Below are positions 26,419 to 33,514 of a stretch of DNA of 64,000 bases, piece after piece. How positions within the stretch are numbered: position 1 is the first letter of the stretch; each line of letters starts with the position of its first letter. Below the pieces are notes generated by a model that saw only the letters and a list, made by a program, of their open reading frames with translations, made no database searches and was not told where the DNA came from. Origin of the DNA: Epilithonimonas sp042695135 (GTDB taxonomy: Bacteria > Bacteroidota > Bacteroidia > Flavobacteriales > Weeksellaceae); contig NZ_CP170547.1 of NCBI RefSeq assembly GCF_042695135.1, forward strand, positions 1,178,001-1,242,000, in the 5' to 3' direction. The position numbers and the translations under genes are program-made.

Positions 26419-26598
26419 TTATTTTTCTATGTTGTCTGTTTTTCCGTCCTTGTTCACTTCCGAGCTTTTTTCTATGTCTTTTTTTTCAATATCAGGCGGA
26501 TTCTTTTTATCAGAAGCGGCAGGAATATCGCGGAAATCTTGCGTTTGTTTTTTCTGTTCAGAAGAATTTGTGTTTTCTTGTTTTTTATCTGGTTCCAT
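26419..26598 (-). CDS. Small acidic/basic hydrophilic protein, 59 residues
   Basis: A 59-codon frame starting at the ATG at 26598, only 11 bases after the DUF4230 stop, and ending 20 bases before a strong terminator. The product is all Lys, Glu, Asp, Asn, Gln and Ser with one short PP, no hydrophobic core, no Cys or Trp, and only one Phe. It is predicted to be disordered. Position inside the operon and the placement of the terminator make it likely to be a real gene. Function unknown; no family recognised. Confidence 0.6.
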   Translation of the reverse strand: MEPDKKQENTNSSEQKKQTQDFRDIPAASDKKNPPDIEKKDIEKSSEVNKDGKTDNIEK

Positions 26599-26609
26599 AA
26601 CGATGTTTT

Positions 26610-27221
26610 TTATAATTCGGTTGAAGGGAAAGTATTGGTCTTATCTTCGATAGAATAATGCAATGCCTTTGCCAAAACGAAAATATCGTTCAGATTATCT
26701 TTCAATTGTTTTTTACTTTGTTGTTTCAGGCTTTCCTGATTCACGCTTTTTGCCATATTTTTCTTGGCAGATTCCATAATCCCGTTGATGTCTTTCTGAG
26801 TGAATCTGTTGATAGCATAGTCATCCATAAAATGAATTTTCACATCCGGGAAAATTTTAATTTCCGGCTGAGGAAGTTCATTGATAATAACCTTTTTATT
26901 AATGGTGTCAACATCGATTTTCATTTTTTTCAAATCGTAAGAAACCTGTGCTTTTGCTGTGGTGTAGAGTACCATTTCACGAGGCAGAATGTCAAATCCG
27001 GCAATGTTTGCGGCTGAACTTTTGTGTGTCTGGAAACTGGAAAAATCCTGTTCCAGAACCACCATTTTGTTCATTTTCTGGATCTGATTGGTGATCAGAT
27101 AATAATCCTGATTGATAAGTGCTACATCTTCTTTTTTGTTGCAGCTTCTCCAGGAGAGAAATATAAAAACCGTAAGAATGATCCCGAAAATAAAAGAAAG
27201 TATGCCTGTGTATTTTGTCAT
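26610..27221 (-). CDS. DUF4230 membrane-anchored protein
   Basis: 203 residues from the ATG at 27221; the frame is open seven codons further, only to a TTG. One N-terminal membrane helix (TGILSFIFGIILTVFIFL) followed by Ser/Cys and an outside domain typical of DUF4230: ALINQDYYLI..., MVVLEQDFSS, then the beta-rich VLYTTAKAQVSYDLKKMKIDVD and a late helix. No enzymatic motif. First gene of a two-gene unit with the 59-residue small ORF downstream. Confidence 0.75.
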   Translation of the reverse strand: MTKYTGILSFIFGIILTVFIFLSWRSCNKKEDVALINQDYYLITNQIQKMNKMVVLEQDFSSFQTHKSSAANIAGFDILPREMVLYTTAKAQVSYDLKKMKIDVDTINKKVIINELPQPEIKIFPDVKIHFMDDYAINRFTQKDINGIMESAKKNMAKSVNQESLKQQSKKQLKDNLNDIFVLAKALHYSIEDKTNTFPSTEL

Positions 27222-27260
27222 TGATTTTGAATTTGTCAGCAATATTTAAATTATTAAATG

Positions 27261-27328
27261 CACTTCGACAAGCTCAGTGTGACATATTTTAAAACGATAC
27301 GCTTTGTCAGTCTGAGGCTCTCGAAGAC
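27261..27328. repeat. Inverted pair of TGAGGCTCTCGAAG-type repeat
   Basis: CACTTCGACAAGCTCAGTGTGACA (split, 27261-27284) faces TTTGTCAGTCTGAGGCTC then TCGAAGAC (27303-27328). The two are roughly inverted copies of one motif, giving an imperfect hairpin. The motif recurs at 31324, 37691 and 37722. It sits five bases beyond the 3' end of the gene at 27333. Confidence 0.7.
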
Positions 27329-27332
27329 TATT

Positions 27333-27878
27333 CTATTTAAATAAACCTGAATTATTATCTTTTTTCAAAATGTTAAGCAAATCTTTCTCCAAAAATCCTG
27401 TTTCCGGCATTTCTGTGATTCTTCCAATCTCTTTTCCATATTTTTTCACAATGATTGTAGGAACTCTTGAGATATTATAAAGTCCTTCTTCACCAGACGG
27501 AGATTCCTTTTTACGGTTCACTGCGATGATCTGCATTTTGTCAGGATTGTACTTTACAGTTTCTAGAATTTTTATCAGTCTTGGGAACTCTCTGTGGCTG
27601 TCTTCGCACCAGCTTCCAACAAAAACTACCAGGCTGTAGCTGTTCAGTCTTTCTTTTTTCAGTTCTGCCAAAGTCGGCTGATCGATTTGGTAGCGGTTAT
27701 ATTCTTCATCAAACCAGGTTTTGTAAGGCTCTTTTCGGAACTGGTCAAGCGTTTGGGTTCCCAAAAGCATTTTGCCGTCGTTTTTAGAATCTACTTCACG
27801 ATTTACGATCACGCGTTCTGCGCAAGAAGTAATGAACATTAAAGCAAGAAAACCAAATAATATCGAAATTTTTTTCAT
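27333..27878 (-). CDS. Thioredoxin-fold lipoprotein
   Basis: 181 residues. Type II signal peptide with lipobox FITSC (Cys19), so membrane-anchored and probably facing the periplasm. The thioredoxin fold is clear (YSLVVFVGSWCEDSHREFPRLIKIL, cis-Pro in ISRVPTIIV). The active-site motif is WCEDS (residues 90-94): the second Cys of CxxC is replaced by Ser, so classic dithiol exchange is not possible. A single-cysteine thiol role or a binding function is more likely. Ten bases downstream of the NTP pyrophosphohydrolase gene, so the two are probably one operon. Confidence 0.8.
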   Translation of the reverse strand: MKKISILFGFLALMFITSCAERVIVNREVDSKNDGKMLLGTQTLDQFRKEPYKTWFDEEYNRYQIDQPTLAELKKERLNSYSLVVFVGSWCEDSHREFPRLIKILETVKYNPDKMQIIAVNRKKESPSGEEGLYNISRVPTIIVKKYGKEIGRITEMPETGFLEKDLLNILKKDNNSGLFK

Positions 27879-27887
27879 CCTGAGTTT

Positions 27888-28352
27888 TTATTTTAAAAGT
27901 GAAGCCAGATCGGCAGCAGAGTAATATTTGTTTTTCAAAACTTTGTTGTCTGCAACGCGGTGGACATTATATTTGTCGCCGGATTTTTCATAGTAGGCAT
28001 CGGTTCCTTTAGCTTTGTAAAATTCTACTGTTTCCTGAGCCTGAATTTCGTTATCACAAGCTTTGGACATATTAGAACGCTGAACTTCATTGAATAATTC
28101 TACAAATTTCTCTCCCAATCCAAATTCCAAAACGGCACCGCTCAAAACATATTGTAGATCGCAAAGTGCATCTGCAACTTCCGTAAGATCATTGTCTTCT
28201 ATTGCTTTCTTCAGCTCGTCCAATTCTTCCTGTAAAAGGCTTACTCTCAATGCTGCTCGTTCTTTTGAAGGAAACTGAGGGGTGTCAAGAATTGGTGCAT
28301 TGAAGGTTTTGTGAAATTCGGCAACCTGATTCAGGCTATCTAACTTTTCCAT
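27888..28352 (-). CDS. MazG-like NTP pyrophosphohydrolase
   Basis: 154-residue all-alpha NTP-PPase / PRA-PH-type protein. The metal-binding signature is complete: EELDE at residues 42-46 and EVADALCD at 58-65 (Glu58, Asp61, Asp65), preceded by a long helix. Such enzymes hydrolyse non-canonical nucleoside triphosphates to monophosphates and PPi. It is the short, single-domain form with a longer C-terminal extension (YYEKSGDKYNVHRVADN). Precedes the thioredoxin-fold lipoprotein by ten bases. Confidence 0.8.
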   Translation of the reverse strand: MEKLDSLNQVAEFHKTFNAPILDTPQFPSKERAALRVSLLQEELDELKKAIEDNDLTEVADALCDLQYVLSGAVLEFGLGEKFVELFNEVQRSNMSKACDNEIQAQETVEFYKAKGTDAYYEKSGDKYNVHRVADNKVLKNKYYSAADLASLLK

Positions 28353-28379
28353 GTTTTTCTAAAATTTTAACAAATATAA

Positions 28380-28406
28380 AAAATGCCATCCTTAAAGACA
28401 GCATTT
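28380..28406 (-). terminator. Possible terminator after the DUF1801 gene
   Basis: Imperfect stem AAATGC.../...GCATTT with a T-run on the minus strand. Confidence 0.5.
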
Positions 28407-28413
28407 ATTTTTA

Positions 28414-28543
28414 TTAACCACAAAAGTCACAAAAGAAATTAATTAAATTGAAAAAAGAATCAATTCAAAAAATATATAATTTGAAGTCATTACTTTTTTA
28501 AGCTTTGAAAAAACTTAAACTTTTATGCCTTTTATGGTTTTAA
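28414..28543. repeat. Inverted-repeat element with AACCA(C/T)AAAAG ends
   Basis: Left end TTAACCACAAAAGTCACAAAAG (split 28414-28435) and right end CTTTTATGCC then TTTTATGGTTTTAA (28520-28543) are near-complements: AACCAYAAAAGNCAYAAAAG-type. The 130-base element ends one base before the stop codon of the DUF1801 gene. Nothing coding in it. Confidence 0.6.
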
Positions 28544-28544
28544 A

Positions 28545-28937
28545 TTACTTCAATCGTTCCAAAACACCTTTTCGTTTCACTATATTTTTATAATCCCATT
28601 GGATGTCTTTGGATTTCTCCAGCCAGCGTTTCAAATCTTCTTTATTGATTTCGGTCAAATCATTATAAAAGATCGAAGCATCTTGAAATTTTCCGCCTTC
28701 TACATTCAGTTTTTCTTCATTAAAAGATTTTCCGCTCCAAAACATAAGACGAATGCCTTTTTTCTGTTTGCTATAACCAACGATCGGATTTCCATCGAGG
28801 AACCAAACCGGATGTGCGTGCCAGATTTTGTTGTCTGCTTCGGGAAGATATATGCATATTTCTTCGGAAAGAATTATTGCAATCTTTTCGTCTTCTGTTT
28901 CTAATTTTTGGTTATATGAAATGATTTCCGGATGCAT
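28545..28937 (-). CDS. DUF1801 (YdhG-like) protein
   Basis: 130 residues with the DUF1801 pattern: an N-terminal segment of charged helices, KIWHAHPVWFLDGNPIVGYSKQKKGIRLMFWSGKSF as the core beta-sheet, and a C-terminal helix (LKRWLEKSKDIQWDYKNI). No signal peptide, cytoplasmic. The biochemical role of the family is not established. The gene ends at the AACCA inverted-repeat element and is separated by it from the NTP-PPase gene. Confidence 0.7.
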   Translation of the reverse strand: MHPEIISYNQKLETEDEKIAIILSEEICIYLPEADNKIWHAHPVWFLDGNPIVGYSKQKKGIRLMFWSGKSFNEEKLNVEGGKFQDASIFYNDLTEINKEDLKRWLEKSKDIQWDYKNIVKRKGVLERLK

Positions 28938-28961
28938 TAAAGTAATGAAAGTAATGATGAA

Positions 28962-29459
28962 CTAAAAATTATCGTCTGCCGTAGGTCCGTATAATCCCGG
29001 AACTTTATTTCCTGTAGAACGCAGATATATGATTAATTCACCTCTGTGATGGTACAGATGATTGAATAAAAAACTACGGATAACCTGAATTTTTGGCATT
29101 GGCGAGAAAAGAGTATTTCCGTTCATTTCCATCTTCCACTCGTTGAAATAATTATTTTCTTCCGAGTTTTCAATCACTTTTTCAGCTTTTGCAACATTCT
29201 CTTCAAATTTGGCTAGAATATTCTCTGCTCTGGAAACATCTCCTTTGTCGTAATGATAAGATCCCATATCAAAAACATCCTGATTGAAAGTAGATTCATA
29301 CCAATTGTAAATTTCAGCAATGTGAGATGCTAATTGCGCTGTAGTCCAGCTTTTTTCAGATGGTTTCCAGTCAAGTGCGTTGTCAGGAATTGCTCTTAAA
29401 AGTTTTCTTGTGCTTTCTGCCTCGTGCAAAAATTCACCTAAAAGTGCTTGTTTAATCAT
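28962..29459 (-). CDS. DinB-family protein
   Basis: 165-residue four-helix DinB fold, possibly a metal-binding thiol-dependent enzyme. The predicted metal histidines are visible: His in TTAQLASHIAEIYNW and the paired HHxGE motif in HLYHHRGELIIYLR. Substrate unknown. One of two DinB proteins in this region; the other is at 32197 and is not closely related. It follows the DUF1801 gene's promoter region upstream and is separated by 24 bases. Confidence 0.8.
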   Translation of the reverse strand: MIKQALLGEFLHEAESTRKLLRAIPDNALDWKPSEKSWTTAQLASHIAEIYNWYESTFNQDVFDMGSYHYDKGDVSRAENILAKFEENVAKAEKVIENSEENNYFNEWKMEMNGNTLFSPMPKIQVIRSFLFNHLYHHRGELIIYLRSTGNKVPGLYGPTADDNF

Positions 29460-29486
29460 TTGTGTTTAAAATTTAAAGGGTTAAAA

Positions 29487-30626
29487 TTAACTTGTTATAT
29501 CTCTTCCGATGACCAATCTCTGGATCTCGGATGTTCCTTCGCCAATCGTACATAATTTAGAGTCTCTGTAGAATTTCTCTGCCGGAAAATCTTTTGTGTA
29601 GCCGTAACCTCCAAAGATCTGCAATGCATTGTTAGAAATTCTTACGCAAGCTTCGGAAGCAAATAGCTTTGCCATTGCGCCTTCGCGAGTCATTTTCTGT
29701 TTTGCGTTTTTAAGATCAGAAGCTCTTCTGATCAATAATTCTGAAGCATCGATTTCTGTTGCCATATCGGCTAGCATAAAATTAACAGCCTGGAAATTTG
29801 AAATTGCCTTCCCGAACTGATGTCTTTCCTGAGCATATTTAAGAGCGGCTTTGTAGGCACCCCTTGCAATTCCTAAACTCAATGCCGCGATAGAAATACG
29901 GCCGCCGTCAAGGATTTTCATCGCTTGTTTGAAACCGCTTCCAACTTCTCCTAATCTGTGAGAATCCGGAACGCGAACGCTGTCCATAATTAGTTCTGCA
30001 GTTTCAGAGGCACGCATTCCCAGCTTATTTTCTTTTTTACCGGATGAGAATCCAGTCATTCCTTTTTCTAAAACAAAAGCTGTGGAATTATTTTTTGCTC
30101 CAACTTCCCCTGTTCTTGTCATTACCACTGCAATATCGCCGGAAATGGCGTGCGTAATGAAGTTTTTTGCACCGCTGATAATCCAGTCGTCACCATCCCT
30201 TACAGCTGTTGTAGACATTCCTCCAGAGTCGGAACCTGTATTATGTTCCGTCAATCCCCAAGCGCCAATTACCTTTCCGGAAGCCAATTGCGGGATCCAT
30301 CTTTGTCTCTGTTCCTCATTCCCGAATTCATAAATATGATTGGTGCAAAGTGAATTATGTGCTGCCAATGACAATCCGATGGATGGATCTACTTGAGAAA
30401 TCTCGTCCAAAATGGTCACATATTCCTGATAACCAAGACCGGAACCGCCATATTCCTCAGGAATTACAATTCCCATAAAGCCTAATTCTCCCAATTGATG
30501 GAAGAGTTCTTTTGGGAAAGTTTGGCTCTCGTCCCAATCCATAATGTTTGGGCGAATATTTTTTTCAGCAAAATCTTTTGCCGTTTCAGCTATCATTTTT
30601 AAGTTGTCCATAGTGGCAGTTTCCAT
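29487..30626 (-). CDS. Acyl-CoA dehydrogenase
   Basis: 379-residue FAD enzyme that puts an alpha,beta double bond into acyl-CoA. Typical signatures: AWGLTEHNTGSDSGGM (flavin binding) in the middle domain, and QIFGGYGYTKDFPAEKFYRD...IGEGTSEIQRLVIG at the C-terminus, the latter holding the likely catalytic Glu of the short-chain group. Length is normal. Chain-length specificity cannot be read. Its own -7 box lies 18 bases upstream. It runs divergently to the barnase homologue. Confidence 0.95.
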   Translation of the reverse strand: METATMDNLKMIAETAKDFAEKNIRPNIMDWDESQTFPKELFHQLGELGFMGIVIPEEYGGSGLGYQEYVTILDEISQVDPSIGLSLAAHNSLCTNHIYEFGNEEQRQRWIPQLASGKVIGAWGLTEHNTGSDSGGMSTTAVRDGDDWIISGAKNFITHAISGDIAVVMTRTGEVGAKNNSTAFVLEKGMTGFSSGKKENKLGMRASETAELIMDSVRVPDSHRLGEVGSGFKQAMKILDGGRISIAALSLGIARGAYKAALKYAQERHQFGKAISNFQAVNFMLADMATEIDASELLIRRASDLKNAKQKMTREGAMAKLFASEACVRISNNALQIFGGYGYTKDFPAEKFYRDSKLCTIGEGTSEIQRLVIGRDITS

Positions 30627-30643
30627 ACTTTTATCTTTGTTGC

Positions 30644-30651
30644 CAAATATA
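30644..30651 (-). promoter_or_regulatory. Putative -7 box of the acyl-CoA dehydrogenase gene
   Basis: Minus strand reads TATATTTG (TAnnTTTG), 18 bases before the start. Confidence 0.5.
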
Positions 30652-30745
30652 GAAAAATTAGGTTAAGGATAAATTATTTTTAAAAATTGATTTTTATGCT
30701 TTACAAATCGAGGTTTTCATTATTTTAGCATAGAATTTTTTCACA

Positions 30746-31273
30746 ATGAATCCAAAGCTAAAAACCCTTTTATTCTTTCTCGTTGGAGCTTTTGCCGGAA
30801 TATCGATGATGTATCTGATCACGAATTACAGAATTGAAAGAAGGAATGAATATTCTAAAGAAGCAGGAAGTCGAATGTCAGAAGTTCCCAAATCCGAAAG
30901 TCAGGCAGACATAGAATCTGATTCAAAAAACTCTTTTGATAAGAATTCGATTGAGAAATTAACAAATGAAAAAGCTGTTATCAATTTTGTAAAATCCAAT
31001 CACAAACTACCGGATTTTTATATCACAAAAGCTGAAGCTAAAAACAAAGGCTGGATCCCATCAAAAGGAAATCTTTGCGAAGTTTTAGCAGGAAAAGCAA
31101 TTGGCGGCGACAAATTCAGTAACCGAGAAAAGTCACTACCAAAAGGCGAACAATATTACGAAGCAGACGTGAATTATAATTGCGGAAACCGTGGTGCAGA
31201 CCGAATTATTTTCACTAAAAGTGGTGATGTCTGGCTTACGGAAGACCATTATAAAAGTTTTGAGAAGAAATAG
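30746..31273 (+). CDS. Barnase-type ribonuclease, membrane-anchored or exported
   Basis: 175 residues. N-terminal hydrophobic segment (about 6-26) followed by a 55-residue Ser/Asn/Glu-rich linker. Residues 76-175 align over their length with barnase: KLPDFYITKAEAKNKGWIPS and ADVNYNCGNRGADRIIF. The catalytic and base-contact residues of barnase are all kept: Lys27, Arg59, Glu73, Arg83, Arg87 and His102 correspond to Lys95, Arg127, Glu139, Arg149, Arg153 and His168. An active guanine-favouring RNase is likely. Two cysteines (111, 146) absent from barnase could form a disulfide, which fits export. A barstar homologue follows. Confidence 0.88.
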   Translation: MNPKLKTLLFFLVGAFAGISMMYLITNYRIERRNEYSKEAGSRMSEVPKSESQADIESDSKNSFDKNSIEKLTNEKAVINFVKSNHKLPDFYITKAEAKNKGWIPSKGNLCEVLAGKAIGGDKFSNREKSLPKGEQYYEADVNYNCGNRGADRIIFTKSGDVWLTEDHYKSFEKK

Positions 31274-31323
31274 TTGGAATTCTCACTAATAATGGGAAGA
31301 CTTCGTAAACTTAGCTGGCAGTT

Positions 31324-31348
31324 TTGTCATCCTGAGGCTCTCGAAGGA
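31324..31348. repeat. Single TGAGGCTCTCGAAG repeat between barnase and barstar genes
   Basis: TTGTCATCCTGAGGCTCTCG then AAGGA. Same motif as at 27303, 37691 and 37722. It sits in the 104-base gap between the nuclease and inhibitor genes. Confidence 0.7.
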
Positions 31349-31377
31349 TATATAAAAATAATTATCAATAATAATTT

Positions 31378-31668
31378 ATGAAAGAAATATTAATCGATTT
31401 TGCAAACATCGGAGATTACGAAGATTTTTATGAACAGTTAAAATCAAAAGTAGAATTGCCAGAACATTTTGGGGATAATCTGGATGCTCTTTCGGATGTA
31501 ATCTCGGGTGGTTTGGAATTGCCTCTTCATTTAGAATTTGTAAATATGAGCGTGGATCAACTGGAAACTTTTGAAGATCTTTTGACAACTTTGGAAGATG
31601 TGGAAGACGAAGTGGAAGATTTTACCTTCAGTTATTACCTTGAACAATACGAAGATGATGATGAATAA
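31378..31668 (+). CDS. Barstar-family RNase inhibitor
   Basis: 96-residue acidic protein. The barstar core is clear: ELPEHFGDNLDALSDVISGG aligns with LPEYYGENLDALWDCLTG of barstar. Asp36 and Asp40 here match the two aspartates (Asp35 and Asp39 in usual numbering) that grip the barnase active site. The C-terminus is acidic (DDDE) and about 6 residues longer than barstar. No signal peptide, so cytosolic, as needed for immunity. It follows the barnase homologue by 104 bases with a repeat between them and overlaps the GNAT gene, so barstar-GNAT are probably coupled. Confidence 0.87.
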   Translation: MKEILIDFANIGDYEDFYEQLKSKVELPEHFGDNLDALSDVISGGLELPLHLEFVNMSVDQLETFEDLLTTLEDVEDEVEDFTFSYYLEQYEDDDE

Positions 31669-32104
31669 TACAAGAAAAGCAACGATTGACGACCTTTCTC
31701 AATTAGCGCAACTATTTGATGAATATAGAATGTTCTATCACAAAACTTCGGATATTACAGGCGCTGAGCAATTCATTTCCGAAAGATTAGAAAGTAAAGA
31801 TTCAGAGATTTTTGTGGTTGAAGAAGATGGGAAACTAGGTGGTTTTGTACAGCTTTATCCCTTGTTTTCATCCACGAGAATGAAACGTTATTGGCTTTTG
31901 AATGATCTTTATGTGAATCCGGAATTTCGTGGAAAAGCTTATTCCAAAGCGTTGATTGAGGAGGCAAAAGAACTTTGCAGAAAATCAGACTCCTGCGGAA
32001 TGTATCTCGAAACGGGCAAAGAAAATATGATTGGCAATCAATTGTATCCAAGCGCGGGTTTTAAAAAATACGATGAAGTCAATTTCTACGAATGGGAGAT
32101 TTAA
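31661..32104 (+). CDS. GNAT-family N-acetyltransferase
   Basis: 147 residues. Three consecutive ATGs (31655, 31658, 31661) all start the same frame; I chose the third, which still overlaps the barstar stop by eight bases. The acetyl-CoA loop is NDLYVNPEFRGKAYSKALIEEA (R-x-x-G-x-A type), and the C-terminal strand-helix has LYPSAGFKKYDEVNFYEW. Substrate cannot be inferred. Its coupling to a barstar gene is noted as context only. Confidence 0.87.
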   Translation: MNNTRKATIDDLSQLAQLFDEYRMFYHKTSDITGAEQFISERLESKDSEIFVVEEDGKLGGFVQLYPLFSSTRMKRYWLLNDLYVNPEFRGKAYSKALIEEAKELCRKSDSCGMYLETGKENMIGNQLYPSAGFKKYDEVNFYEWEI

Positions 32105-32196
32105 AAATCAAGAAAAAGTAAAAAGAATCAAGTTTGAGAAACCTTCGATAGCTTAAGTCTTATAACTAAAAAACTATTTAACTGAATAACTTAATT

Positions 32197-32703
32197 ATGA
32201 CCGATTTCGAAAAATATATACAACGTTATCTAGACCTTGTTCCATCAGAAAATTGGATCGAGGAACTGAAAAATTCAGGCAAACAGACTTTGGAGATTTA
32301 TGAAAAACTTTCCGAAGAACAGGCCAACTTTGCTTATGCCGAAGGAAAATGGACTCTGAAAACGCTTCTACAACACCTCATCGATACCGAAAAGGTTTTT
32401 GCTTATCGTGCCATGCGATTTTCCAGAAAAGACCAATCCTTGGTTTCCGGTTTTGATGAAGAAAGTTGGGCAGATAATTCTTATGCTGACATACGAACTT
32501 TGAAAAGTCTGATCAAAGAATATAAGCTGACAAGAAAACTGACATTGATGTTTTTCCGAAAATTACCAGTCGAAGCGTTTCAACTCATTGGAATAGTAAA
32601 TGGGAATGAAATAAAAGTCGAGACAATTGGAAGATTAACAATCGGTCACAACCTTCATCATCTTAATATTATCAAGGAAAGATATTTGACTGGTATGATT
32701 TAA
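32197..32703 (+). CDS. DinB-family protein
   Basis: 168 residues, DinB_2-type four-helix bundle. Candidate metal histidines in TLKTLLQHLIDTEKVFAYRA and in the C-terminal TIGHNLHHLNIIKERYL. Not closely similar to the other DinB protein at 28962. Its stop codon overlaps the stop of the convergent frameshifted gene (32700). Function unknown. Confidence 0.8.
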   Translation: MTDFEKYIQRYLDLVPSENWIEELKNSGKQTLEIYEKLSEEQANFAYAEGKWTLKTLLQHLIDTEKVFAYRAMRFSRKDQSLVSGFDEESWADNSYADIRTLKSLIKEYKLTRKLTLMFFRKLPVEAFQLIGIVNGNEIKVETIGRLTIGHNLHHLNIIKERYLTGMI

Positions 32704-33495
32704 TTAGCGATGTAATAGAAGTAGTTTTTATTAATTTTATCAGATTTCATAATTTCAAATAAAAAATTATCTTCCTCCATTTTTTCTTTTGGACTAAAAT
32801 AAAATCCATATGAATTGTCAGTGAAACCATCAACTAAATAAAAAATTCCTGACTCGGTTTTTAGTGCTGAATAAATATTCAGTTCAATTAGAGATTCTAA
32901 TATGTTTTTTTGTAGAGAAGTAAATTTATAATTTTTAATAGTTTCAGTTTTATTTGAAATCGGGAATGGAGATTTGTTAGGGACTGTATATTTCCAAAAG
33001 ACATTATTTTCTTTAAAGAAATCGTCAATTCTTTGAATTGATTTTTGATTTAAAAATATTTTATTCTGACTTTTTTAGAATAAGATTAGACAGTTTGTCA
33101 AATTTTTTACTATTTGTTTTTAAGTAATCTGTTAATTCATCTTGCTTTTGTGAGCCAGTATTTAGAAATACATTTGGCTTCCTCATAGCTTCTTCAATAC
33201 TTAGCTTGTAATAATTTGAAAATGCTCCCCAGAAAAAATTAGGAATTTCACTTGCAGAATGAACTTTATCCATTGCATACACCTTTTCAAATTTTAGAGG
33301 TCTAATATCCCATTTGGAAAATGGTTTTGAACATTCCAAAAATGTTTCTAAGTATATTGAGTCTTTTTCGATTGTTTGAGATAAATATTCAAAAATCTGC
33401 GCATCAAATTTTTCAGTTTTGTTGGGAATTTCTTGTCCAAAACCGTAATTAGATAAAATTAATAAAAGAATAAGAAAAATATACTTTTTCATCAT
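32700..33495 (-). pseudogene. Frameshifted secreted protein of unknown function
   Basis: The 5' part (33061-33495, 144 residues) has a signal peptide (MMKKYIFLILLLILSNYGFG). After it stops, another frame stays open for about 116 codons down to 32700 with no ATG until near its end. The two join if one base is removed from the T6 run at 33071-33076 (A6 on the coding strand), giving about 264 residues with smooth composition. So this is one gene with a homopolymer frameshift, either real or a sequencing error. The joined protein has no motif I recognise. Ends by overlapping the DinB stop by four bases. Confidence 0.75.
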
Positions 33496-33514
33496 TGTGT
33501 TATTTTTTTTTGTT

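Noticed and set aside
24976..33495. Integrated prophage or genomic island
   Set aside because: Many small accessory genes, but no integrase, phage structural gene, tRNA target or direct-repeat boundary was found.
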